This document shows, piece by piece, positions 1 to 7,245 of a stretch of 45,319 nt of DNA. Position 1 is the stretch's first letter. Each line of letters begins with the position of its first letter. Position numbers and translations under genes: made by a program. Below the pieces are notes generated by a model, which did not search any database, was not told the origin of the DNA, and was given only the letters and a program-made list of their open reading frames with translations. This DNA is from Gallionella sp. (GTDB taxonomy: Bacteria; Pseudomonadota; Gammaproteobacteria; Burkholderiales; Gallionellaceae), in the NCBI GenBank assembly GCA_003134595.1, contig PLBS01000092.1:1-45319 (forward strand). Reading direction: 5' to 3'.

Positions 1-2688
1 TTGGCTGTGGATGCGCCGGGCGTGATGCGGGAACCGCTGTCTTTCGCTACCTTGACCGGCCAGGCTGGTTGGCAGCGGGAACGCGGGGAATTGTCGATCG
101 ATGTCGATAACCTCGCATTCGCCAACGATGATTTGGCTGGCAATGTGTATGGCGGTTATCACACGCTGGCCGGCACCTTTGGTGTTCTGGATTTGACGGC
201 CAGATTGACGCGTGGCGATATCAGACGCGCTGCCCGTTACACCCCGCTGATCGCGCTGAACAAGGAAGGCAACGACTGGCTGAACGGCGCGCTGCTGGCG
301 GGACACACCGAAGATTTTCGTCTCCGTATCAAGGGAAATCTGAGCGACTTTCCGCTGGACGGTACCAAAGACACACTATTTGAAATCGGCGGACATGCGC
401 AGGACGCGGTGCTGGAATTCGATAAACATTGGCCGCGCATCGAAAACATCAACGGTGAATTATTGATACGCGGTAACAGACTGGAAGTGAAGTCACCATC
501 AGCGACCATACTCCACTCGCGCTTGCAGAACGTCACAGTCACCTTGCCGAACATGCTGAGCAAGGACTTGTCGCTGGAAATAAAGGGCGAGGCTGCTGCT
601 GCGAGCAATTCATTGTTGGAATTCGTGCAGAAGAGTCCGGTGCGCGGTTACATAGACGGTTTCACCGACGGTATCAGTGCCAGCGGCAACGGGCATCTGG
701 ATTTGTCCATGCGTATCCCGCTGCTGGGCGACCTGCCGGTAAAAGTGTCCGGAACGATTAAAGTGCAAGATAACGATATTGATCTGGGCGAAGGCGTGCC
801 GTTGTTGCGCAACACGCACGGTACTTTGTCGTTCACTGAATCGGATATGCAAGCCAACGGCGTATCGGCAGAAATACTGGGTGGAACGGCCAGTATCAAT
901 GTGCAGACCGCCGAGGGCGGTGCGGTGCATGCCACCCTTAAAGGGCGCATCAACGCCGATGTTTTGCGCAACATCGAGCCCCATCCGCTGTTGAATTATT
1001 TGCATGGCAATGCGGCCTGGGATGCCGATATCAGCGTGGTTAAAAAATCCGCAAAGATCATCATCAATTCCAATTTGCAGGGGATCAGCTCCAGTTTGCC
1101 GCAACCCTTCTCCAAACGCGCCGACGAGGTGATGACGTTGCACGTGGAAAAGAACCCTGTCCTGAACCCTTCGACTTCGTTCAGGACAGGCTTGTCGAAG
1201 CGGCCTGTCCAAGGCAAAGCCTGTCCCGAGCCTTGTCCCAAGGTGGAAGGCTCTGTCGCCAAGGGGCAGGATGTGATTACCGCTCAACTGGACAATCTAC
1301 TCAGTGTGCGACTGGCGCGCCGCGACGAAAGCGGTGCGATGGTCATCAAGCGCGGCACGGTCAATTTTGGTGCCCAGGACAAGTCGCTGGAATCAAAAAG
1401 GGTGCAGGGATTATCACGAGGCAAGGACGGCGTGTGGTTGATCGGCAGCTTGCACATATTGTCGATACAAGGCTGGGAGGGTTTGGCAGGCGGCGCGGGG
1501 GAAGCGGGTGCTGGAATATCAGGTTCGGCATTGCCAATCGCCGGAGTAAATCTGCGCATCGAAAAATTAACCGGTTATGGGCAGAGTGTCAGCGCGTTGC
1601 ATATCGTTGGCGCCAAGCGTGGCGACGGATTGGCTGCGCAGCTGTCCAGTAGCGCGCTGAACGGCGAAGTGGTATGGGAGCCGCACGGATATGAAACGGG
1701 CAGCCTGTTCCGCGCGCATTTAACTAATCTGCAATGGTTGAGTGACAAACAACCTTTGCCGTCGGCTGAACCCGTCAAACCCGCGCTGCCAGACAAAACC
1801 GAACACGCTGTCATGACGCCGCCGTCGCACCTGCACCCCGGCAATCTGCCCGCACTGGATATCTCGATTGAGAACCTGCAACTAATAGGCAAACAAATCG
1901 GGCGCTTCGAGCTGGTTGGACACCCGGATGGCAAGGACTGGCGGTTGCGCCGTCTGAACATCACCAACCCGGACGGTAGCTTGGCGGGAGATGGAGTCTG
2001 GAGGGATGCGGAAGGAAAGCTGCAAACACAGGTCAATCTGGTGCTGGATATCAGCGATGCGGGAAAGATTCTGGGGCGTTCCGGCTATCCCAATACCGTC
2101 AAGGGCGGCAGTGGCAGGCTGGTGGCTAATTTGTCATGGGCCGGCACGCCGGACGAATTCAGTTATGCTACTTTGAACGGCACGCTCAAGCTGGATACCA
2201 GCAAAGGGCGGTTCCTGAAAATGGGTTCGGGTGCCGGCAAATTGCTCAGTGTGCTCAGCCTGCAAGACTTGCCAAAGCATATCGCCCTGGGTTTTACTGA
2301 CGTGTTCAGCGAGGGCTTTCAGTTCGACAACATCAACGGCAATGCCGCAATCAAAGACGGCGTGATCGAGACCCAGGATTTTCACCTCGATGGCTCGTCT
2401 GCCAAAGTGACCATAAAAGGCAATGTTGATTTGAATAATGAAACACAGAATTTGCGCGTGCGGGTATTGCCGACACTGGGAAACAGCGTATCGCTGATCG
2501 GCGCGTTTGCTATCAGCCCGGCGGTTGGTATCGGAACGCTCATCGTCAACAAGGTATTAGGCAATCCGCTCGATAAGTTGGTGTCATTTGAATACAATGT
2601 CAGCGGAACATGGAGCGACCCCAACGTGGTCAAGATTGGCGGAGGCCAAGCAAAAGAAATTAACCCGAGCGAACAGGAAAGAAAATAA
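1..2688 (+). CDS. yhdP: YhdP-family AsmA-like protein, 3' part
   Basis: The reading frame is open from the first base to a TAA at 2686-2688, so this is the C-terminal 895 residues of a larger protein; full-length YhdP-type proteins are about 1,270 residues. It has the repetitive beta-strand pattern of DUF3971/AsmA-like proteins, and the conserved C-terminal block (a GKLLSVLSLQ-like segment followed by LNNETQNLRVRVLP) is at about residues 740-830. Family members span the periplasm and help move phospholipids to the outer membrane; that role is family knowledge. An in-frame palindromic insertion lies at about residues 384-418 and breaks up an otherwise typical region. The stop codon overlaps the next start (TAATG), which suggests coupling to the amidase gene. 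The family call is confident; the true start is outside the window. Confidence 0.9.
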   Translation: MAVDAPGVMREPLSFATLTGQAGWQRERGELSIDVDNLAFANDDLAGNVYGGYHTLAGTFGVLDLTARLTRGDIRRAARYTPLIALNKEGNDWLNGALLAGHTEDFRLRIKGNLSDFPLDGTKDTLFEIGGHAQDAVLEFDKHWPRIENINGELLIRGNRLEVKSPSATILHSRLQNVTVTLPNMLSKDLSLEIKGEAAAASNSLLEFVQKSPVRGYIDGFTDGISASGNGHLDLSMRIPLLGDLPVKVSGTIKVQDNDIDLGEGVPLLRNTHGTLSFTESDMQANGVSAEILGGTASINVQTAEGGAVHATLKGRINADVLRNIEPHPLLNYLHGNAAWDADISVVKKSAKIIINSNLQGISSSLPQPFSKRADEVMTLHVEKNPVLNPSTSFRTGLSKRPVQGKACPEPCPKVEGSVAKGQDVITAQLDNLLSVRLARRDESGAMVIKRGTVNFGAQDKSLESKRVQGLSRGKDGVWLIGSLHILSIQGWEGLAGGAGEAGAGISGSALPIAGVNLRIEKLTGYGQSVSALHIVGAKRGDGLAAQLSSSALNGEVVWEPHGYETGSLFRAHLTNLQWLSDKQPLPSAEPVKPALPDKTEHAVMTPPSHLHPGNLPALDISIENLQLIGKQIGRFELVGHPDGKDWRLRRLNITNPDGSLAGDGVWRDAEGKLQTQVNLVLDISDAGKILGRSGYPNTVKGGSGRLVANLSWAGTPDEFSYATLNGTLKLDTSKGRFLKMGSGAGKLLSVLSLQDLPKHIALGFTDVFSEGFQFDNINGNAAIKDGVIETQDFHLDGSSAKVTIKGNVDLNNETQNLRVRVLPTLGNSVSLIGAFAISPAVGIGTLIVNKVLGNPLDKLVSFEYNVSGTWSDPNVVKIGGGQAKEINPSEQERK
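1156..1190. repeat. Palindromic repeat inserted in frame in yhdP
   Basis: A perfect 12-bp inverted repeat has arms at 1156-1167 and 1179-1190 and an 11-nt loop. It is followed to about 1240 by three near copies of GCCTGTCC. It is translated as a proline/serine-rich stretch starting NPVLNPSTSF that does not resemble the rest of the protein. It looks like one of the small dispersed repeats found in many betaproteobacterial genomes, here kept in frame. Confidence 0.75.
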
Positions 2689-3545
2689 TGTCAGCAGGTG
2701 ATTCAACACAACAACGTATTGCCGCGCAGGTCAACGCCTTCAAGGTGGCCGCCATTCAGATGGCTTCCGGTCCGAATGTCGCGGGCAATTTGAGCGAAGC
2801 GCGGCGCCTCATCGCCAAAGCCGCTGAACAAGGCGCGCGGCTGGTGGTGCTGCCGGAATTTTTCGCCATCATGGGCATGACCGATCAAGACAAGGTCACG
2901 GTGCGCGAGCAGCTGGGACAAGGGCCTATCCAATCGTTCCTCAGCGAAACCGCCCGCCAATACAAAATCTGGCTGGTGGGCGGCTCAATCCCGCTGGCGG
3001 CCAGCACACCGGACAAGGTCAGGAATACTTGCATGGTGTTCGATGAACAGGGTGAGCAGGTGGCACGCTATGACAAGATACATTTGTTCAACCTGGAGCT
3101 GGGCAACGAAAATTATCACGAAGCGAAAACGATAGAGCCGGGCGATCAAGTGGTGGTGATAGACAGCCCGTTCGGGCGTATCGGCCTGGCGGTGTGCTAT
3201 GACCTGCGCTTTCCCGAGTTATTTCGCTCGATGAAAAATGTGGACATCATCGTGCTGCCTTCCGCGTTCACCGAGACTACCGGCAAGATGCACTGGGAAG
3301 TGCTGGTGCGCGCGCGCGCCATTGAAAATCTGGCTTATGTGATCGCCGCTGCGCAGGGTGGCTATCACGTCAACGGGCGCGAGACGCACGGCAACAGCAT
3401 GATCGTCGACCCGTGGGGGCGCGTATTGGATCGTTTGCCGCGCGGCTCCGGCGTGGTGATCGCCGATGTGAACCCATCCTATCAGGCTAGTTTGCGCACC
3501 AGCCTGCCCGCGCTGACGCATCGCATTTTATTTAGCTGCCAATAA
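2688..3545 (+). CDS. Nitrilase-family amidohydrolase (Nit1-like)
   Basis: This 285-residue protein belongs to the carbon-nitrogen hydrolase superfamily. The catalytic triad is visible: Glu57 in VVLPEFF, Lys130 in RYDKIHLF and Cys170 in [15 protein letters not shown]. The motif style matches the Nit1/deaminated-glutathione amidase subgroup, cytosolic enzymes that repair transaminated glutathione. The substrate is inferred from similarity and not shown by the sequence. The ATG at 2688 overlaps the yhdP stop by one base, and its own TAA overlaps the tldD start in the same way, so the three genes probably share an mRNA. The yhdP-nit-tldD order is common in betaproteobacteria. Confidence 0.9.
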   Translation: MSAGDSTQQRIAAQVNAFKVAAIQMASGPNVAGNLSEARRLIAKAAEQGARLVVLPEFFAIMGMTDQDKVTVREQLGQGPIQSFLSETARQYKIWLVGGSIPLAASTPDKVRNTCMVFDEQGEQVARYDKIHLFNLELGNENYHEAKTIEPGDQVVVIDSPFGRIGLAVCYDLRFPELFRSMKNVDIIVLPSAFTETTGKMHWEVLVRARAIENLAYVIAAAQGGYHVNGRETHGNSMIVDPWGRVLDRLPRGSGVVIADVNPSYQASLRTSLPALTHRILFSCQ

Positions 3546-5020
3546 TGAAAACACTACAACAAAATTCCTCTTTCGACACGCTGTTCGGCACCGCGCAACA
3601 AGCGCTGCTCGCACCTTATTCGATTGAGGCGGGTCATATCGAACAAGTGTTCGCCAGCATGATGGCGCACCGGCTTGATTACGCCGATTTGTATTTCCAA
3701 TACAGCCGCGCCGAAAGCTGGTCGCTGGAAGAAGGCATCGTCAAATCCGGCAGTTTCAATATTGATCAGGGCGTCGGCGTGCGTGCGGTAAGCGGCGAAA
3801 AAACCGCTTTCGCCTATTCCGATGACATCAGCCTGAATGCCTTGGACAGCGCGGCGCAGGCGACGCGCGCGATTGCACGGCAGGGCGGCACACAGAGTGT
3901 GGCCATTATTCCTCTTGGGCTGCATCACGGTTCGCGGCGCGAAATCTATCTGCCGCATGATCCGATTGCCAGCCTCAAGGATGCGGAAAAAGTCGCATTG
4001 CTGGAACGTCTCGAAGGCTATGCGCGCGCGCTTGATCCGCGCGTGGTGCAGGTGATGGCAGGACTGGCCGGCGAATACGAAGTGGTGATGGTGGCGCGCA
4101 GCGACGGCCTGATGAACGCCGACATCCGCCCGCTGGTGCGGCTGTCGGTAACGGTCATCATCGAAAGCAACGGCAAGCGCGAACAGGGTTCGGCGGGCGG
4201 CGGCGGACGCTTCGATTACGCTTATTTCGACGATGAAATGTTGCGCCGTTATGCCGCGCAAGCCGTGCATCAGGCGGCGACCAATCTGGATGCCGCACCT
4301 GCCCCGGCGGGCAACATGACCGTGGTGCTGGGCAATGGTTGGCCGGGTATCCTGCTGCATGAAGCCATCGGCCACGGCCTGGAAGGCGACTTCAACCGCA
4401 AAGGCAGCTCGGCGTTCTCCGGACGGGTCGGCGAGCGCGTCGCGGCGGAAGGCGTGACCGTGGTGGATGACGGCACGCTGGCAAGACGGCGCGGCTCGTT
4501 GCAGATGGACGACGAAGGCAATGCCACACAACGCACCACGCTGATCGAGAACGGCATATTGCGCGGTTATTTGCAGGATACCCTCAACGCGCGGCTGATG
4601 GGTGTGCCGGTAACAGGTAACGCGCGCCGCGAATCCTACGCGCATCTGCCGATCCCGCGCATGACCAACACCTACATGCTCAACGGCAATAAAGACCCGA
4701 AAGAAATCATTGCCTCGGTCAAATACGGCCTGTACGCGGTAAATTTCGGCGGCGGTCAAGTGGACATTACCAACGGCAAATTCGTGTTCTCCACCGCCGA
4801 AGCCTACATGATCGAGGACGGCAAAATCACCCATCCGGTAAAAGGTGCAACCCTGATCGGCAACGGCCCCGACGTGCTGACACGCATCTCCATGATCGGC
4901 AACGACATGGCACTCGATCCCGGTGTCGGCACTTGCGGCAAGGAAGGGCAGAGCGTACCGGTCGGCGTGGGGCAACCGACGGTGAGGATCGATGGGCTGA
5001 CGGTGGGCGGGACGGCCTGA
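3545..5020 (+). CDS. tldD: TldD metalloprotease subunit
   Basis: The protein is 491 residues, usual for TldD. The zinc-binding HExxxH motif is present as HEAIGH starting at about residue 272, followed by the conserved [17 protein letters not shown] segment. The C-terminal region (about 390-490) contains the typical glycine-rich [18 protein letters not shown] block. TldD pairs with TldE to form a cytosolic protease that unfolds and degrades small peptides, including microcin B17 precursor and CcdA; no tldE lies in this window. The start overlaps the preceding TAA by one base, and the TGA overlaps the next ATG, so it sits in a coupled operon. Confidence 0.95.
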   Translation: MKTLQQNSSFDTLFGTAQQALLAPYSIEAGHIEQVFASMMAHRLDYADLYFQYSRAESWSLEEGIVKSGSFNIDQGVGVRAVSGEKTAFAYSDDISLNALDSAAQATRAIARQGGTQSVAIIPLGLHHGSRREIYLPHDPIASLKDAEKVALLERLEGYARALDPRVVQVMAGLAGEYEVVMVARSDGLMNADIRPLVRLSVTVIIESNGKREQGSAGGGGRFDYAYFDDEMLRRYAAQAVHQAATNLDAAPAPAGNMTVVLGNGWPGILLHEAIGHGLEGDFNRKGSSAFSGRVGERVAAEGVTVVDDGTLARRRGSLQMDDEGNATQRTTLIENGILRGYLQDTLNARLMGVPVTGNARRESYAHLPIPRMTNTYMLNGNKDPKEIIASVKYGLYAVNFGGGQVDITNGKFVFSTAEAYMIEDGKITHPVKGATLIGNGPDVLTRISMIGNDMALDPGVGTCGKEGQSVPVGVGQPTVRIDGLTVGGTA

Positions 5021-5505
5021 TGTTTTATGTTGACCTCTTTTCCGCGCTTGCCCGCCACAAGGTGGACTACCTGCTGATTGGAGGTCTGGCTGTGTCGTTG
5101 CACGGTGTGGAACGTGCAACGATGGATGTGGACATCACCGTCGCCATGAACCCGGATAACCTGACATCCTTGATCGAGGCAGCCAAGGAACTCAAGCTTT
5201 CTCCCGTGTTGCCCGTTCCACTTGAATCGCTCCGTGATTTGGAATTGCTGCGCCAGTGGCACGTTGAACGCCACCTCGAAGCTTTCGCGCTGCGCACCGC
5301 AGATTTAGCCGGTGTCACCGTCGATGTGCTGCTGTTTCCGCCCGTTGAATTTTCCGGTATGGCATCCCGTGCCGACGTGTTTAAAGTCGCGAACACCGAC
5401 ATTCAAGTGGTGTCCATAGACGACCTGATCGCACTCAAACAGGCGGTCGGACGCCCGATAGATATTACTGACATCGAACATTTGCAACGGATCAAGACGC
5501 AATGA
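5020..5505 (+). CDS. Nucleotidyltransferase-fold protein
   Basis: I chose the ATG at 5020, which overlaps the tldD stop (TGATG) and gives 161 residues. The N-terminal half contains GGLAVSLHGVERATMDVDIT, the GG...DxD signature of the DNA polymerase beta-like nucleotidyltransferase fold, also seen in AbiEii-type and DUF6036-type proteins. The rest is helical and ends with a segment (VSIDDLIALKQAVGRPIDITDIEHL) typical of these proteins. Its stop overlaps the start of a 57-codon gene, so the pair resembles a two-gene nucleotidyltransferase / small-partner cassette. Whether it is a toxin-antitoxin pair cannot be judged from sequence alone. It appears accessory, placed downstream of housekeeping tldD. 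Confidence 0.8.
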   Translation: MFYVDLFSALARHKVDYLLIGGLAVSLHGVERATMDVDITVAMNPDNLTSLIEAAKELKLSPVLPVPLESLRDLELLRQWHVERHLEAFALRTADLAGVTVDVLLFPPVEFSGMASRADVFKVANTDIQVVSIDDLIALKQAVGRPIDITDIEHLQRIKTQ

Positions 5506-5675
5506 AAACAGACTTCCCGAGCGGTGACCGCACCTACTACGTCAGCGACGAACGCCTGCGCGCATTCCGGCAGCTCACCCCGGAGCAAAAGCTGCGCTGG
5601 GTAGAAGAGCTGGCGACGTTTTTGCGGATGGCGAAAATTGAGGGGAAGAATCCGCAAGAAGTTTTAAAGCGATGA
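5502..5675 (+). CDS. Small protein paired with the nucleotidyltransferase
   Basis: A 57-residue ORF starts at ATG 5502 inside the end of the nucleotidyltransferase gene (ATGA overlap) and ends with TGA at 5673-5675. It is charged and probably helical, with a central FRQLTPEQKLRWVEELATFL segment that resembles small proteins often encoded next to such nucleotidyltransferases. No catalytic motif is visible. The tight overlap is the main evidence that it is real. Function unknown; possibly a partner or antitoxin-like modulator. Confidence 0.7.
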   Translation: MKTDFPSGDRTYYVSDERLRAFRQLTPEQKLRWVEELATFLRMAKIEGKNPQEVLKR

Positions 5676-5726
5676 GCCATATTTTTTTGGTAATTTGTTT
5701 TTCATTGATGTTCAGAGGAAAAAGTA

Positions 5727-5939
5727 ATGGATATAAAAGATAGCAATGGCAACGTGCTCAAAGAGGGCGATTCGGTGCAGGTCATCAAGGACTTGAAGGT
5801 GAAAGGTTCGTCCGTCACGCTGAAAAGAGGCACGGTGATTAAGAACATCCGCCTCGGCGAAGGCGATGAGGCGGTCGAGGGGAATTCCGACAAAGTCAAA
5901 GGGCTGCGGCTGAAACCGGAATTTTTGAAGAAGGTTTAA
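5727..5939 (+). CDS. PhnA/YjdM C-terminal-domain protein
   Basis: This 70-residue protein corresponds to the C-terminal domain of PhnA/YjdM proteins: it begins MDIKDSNGNVLKEGDSVQVI and contains DLKVKGSSVTLKRGTVIKNI, an SH3/KOW-like barrel. The N-terminal zinc ribbon of full-length YjdM is absent, as in the common short homologues. The old name (alkylphosphonate utilisation) is not supported by function, and the role is unknown. A Shine-Dalgarno-like AGAGGAAA lies upstream of the ATG. Confidence 0.85.
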   Translation: MDIKDSNGNVLKEGDSVQVIKDLKVKGSSVTLKRGTVIKNIRLGEGDEAVEGNSDKVKGLRLKPEFLKKV

Positions 5940-6007
5940 TGGGGTTTAAAGCGGGGCGACTCCAGTGCCGTTCACTTATTCCAATTCCAGATCAAACGTG
6001 CATTTTT

Positions 6008-6059
6008 GTAGGGCGGGCTATGCCCGCCGGATCAAATTGTCGGGCGCAGCCCGACCTAC
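6008..6059. repeat. Composite palindromic intergenic repeat
   Basis: Outer arms GTAGG (6008-6012) and CCTAC (6055-6059) enclose two small hairpins, GCGGGC/GCCCGC and TCGGGC/GCCCGA. This cloverleaf arrangement is typical of dispersed REP/BIME-like elements. The ORF that runs through it (5939-6142) has no protein-like features, so the stretch 5940-6283 is treated as repeat-bearing intergenic DNA. Confidence 0.65.
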
Positions 6060-6201
6060 GGATTGTTTGCCAAATGGTTGGTTATAGGCTGCCAAAAGCT
6101 TTGCATAGCCATCTGACTAAGTTGGCAAACTACGCCAACTAAGTCTTGGTTAACGCCAGCCAAGTCGCCGGTTATGCGTGGGGCATTCGTTAATCGTCTG
6201 G

Positions 6202-6221
6202 ATTCCCGCTTTCGCGGGAAT
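6202..6221. repeat. REP-like hairpin upstream of ribF
   Basis: A perfect 8-bp stem, ATTCCCGC / GCGGGAAT, closes a TTTC loop. This is a very common dispersed palindrome in beta- and gammaproteobacterial genomes. It lies about 50 bp upstream of the ribF -10 box. Confidence 0.65.
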
Positions 6222-6269
6222 GACGATGTGGTGCGGTATCGAACCTCCGATAATCACCCGCCCCTCGGG

Positions 6270-6275
6270 TATAAT
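6270..6275 (+). promoter_or_regulatory. -10 box of the ribF promoter
   Basis: A perfect TATAAT lies 8 bases before the ribF ATG (6284). No good -35 is seen about 17 bp upstream. If used, transcription would start within a few bases of the start codon, so the mRNA would be almost leaderless. This is inferred from the hexamer only. Confidence 0.45.
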
Positions 6276-6283
6276 TCGCGTCC

Positions 6284-7210
6284 ATGAAAATTCTACGCGG
6301 ACTTTATTCTCCTGATTCTCAGCCTGTCGCGCTCACCATCGGTAATTTCGACGGGGTGCATCTGGGTCATCAGGCTTTGCTGAACGAGGTGCGTGCTGCA
6401 GCGGAAACACGCGGGCTGCAAACGGCGGTGGTGATCTTCGAGCCTCATCCGCGCGAATTTTTCACGCCTCAGCAGGCTCCGGCACGGTTGACCAGCTTGC
6501 GCGAGAAACTGGAGTTTTTTTCCGCGCTGGGCATAAATCGGGTGCATGTTTGCCGCTTCAATGCGCATTTTTCGCGAATGAGCGCGGTGGATTTTATTCA
6601 TGACCTGCATGAAAAACTGCATGCCAGATACGTGCTGATCGGCGATGACTTTCGCTTCGGCAGCGGACGCGCCGGCGATTTCGCGCTGATGGAAAAAATC
6701 GGCGCGAAGCTAGGTTTTGCGGTGCATGCGGTACACAGTGTGAAGCATGACGGGGTGCGGATTTCCAGTACGGAGATACGTGCCGCATTGCTGGCTGGGA
6801 AGATGCGCGAGGCGCAACGTTATCTGGGGCGACATTACAGCATCAGCGGACGGGTGGTGCGCGGCGATGGCTTGGGCAGGAAGATCGGTTACTCCACCGC
6901 GAATATCCAGCTGAAGCACAACCGCCCGCCGCTGTCCGGCATCTTTGTGGTGCAGGTACATGCCGAAGGTCTGGGCGTGCTGCAAGGTGTGGCCAGCCTT
7001 GGTGTGCGGCCAACGGTGAAGCAAGATGCCAAGCCGGTGCTGGAAGTGCATCTGTTCGAGTTTGAGCAACAGATTTATGGCAAACATTTACGCGTGGAGT
7101 TTTTGCAAAAACTCCGCGATGAAGAAAAATATCCCGATGTGGAAACGCTGACGCGGCACATTGCGTCGGATGTAGAGCATGCAAAGAAATGGTTTGAACA
7201 ACATGACTGA
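6284..7210 (+). CDS. ribF: Bifunctional riboflavin kinase / FAD synthetase
   Basis: At 308 residues this is the usual RibF length. The N-terminal FMN adenylyltransferase domain (about 1-180) has the nucleotidyltransferase signature TIGNFDGVHLGHQAL and the later SSTEIRAALLAGKM segment. The C-terminal riboflavin kinase domain (about 183-305) has GRVVRGDGLGRKIGYSTANI and GVASLGVRPTV. It converts riboflavin to FMN and then FAD in the cytosol. It heads the ribF-ileS-lspA-ispH cluster, a conserved order in proteobacteria. There is no recognisable Shine-Dalgarno before the ATG, which fits a near-leaderless transcript from the adjacent TATAAT. Confidence 0.95.
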   Translation: MKILRGLYSPDSQPVALTIGNFDGVHLGHQALLNEVRAAAETRGLQTAVVIFEPHPREFFTPQQAPARLTSLREKLEFFSALGINRVHVCRFNAHFSRMSAVDFIHDLHEKLHARYVLIGDDFRFGSGRAGDFALMEKIGAKLGFAVHAVHSVKHDGVRISSTEIRAALLAGKMREAQRYLGRHYSISGRVVRGDGLGRKIGYSTANIQLKHNRPPLSGIFVVQVHAEGLGVLQGVASLGVRPTVKQDAKPVLEVHLFEFEQQIYGKHLRVEFLQKLRDEEKYPDVETLTRHIASDVEHAKKWFEQHD

Positions 7211-7245
7211 TTACCCATGACTGATTACCCGAGATGACCGATTAC
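7203..7245 (+). repeat. Triplicated start-codon motif before ileS
   Basis: The motif ATGAC(T/C)GATTAC occurs three times, at 7203, 7217 and 7234. The third copy is the start of ileS. The first two open mini-ORFs of five and six codons (MTDYP and MTDYPR) that end before ileS. The first overlaps the ribF stop codon. The pattern suggests a short tandem duplication of the ileS start. Confidence 0.7.

Noticed and set aside
3554-5119. A 521-residue minus-strand ORF opposite tldD
   Set aside because: Shadow frame of a GC-rich gene; His/Arg/Ala-rich with no domain, while tldD on the plus strand is complete.
5939-6142. A 67-residue ORF after the PhnA-like gene
   Set aside because: It consists mostly of a dispersed palindromic repeat and has no protein-like pattern.
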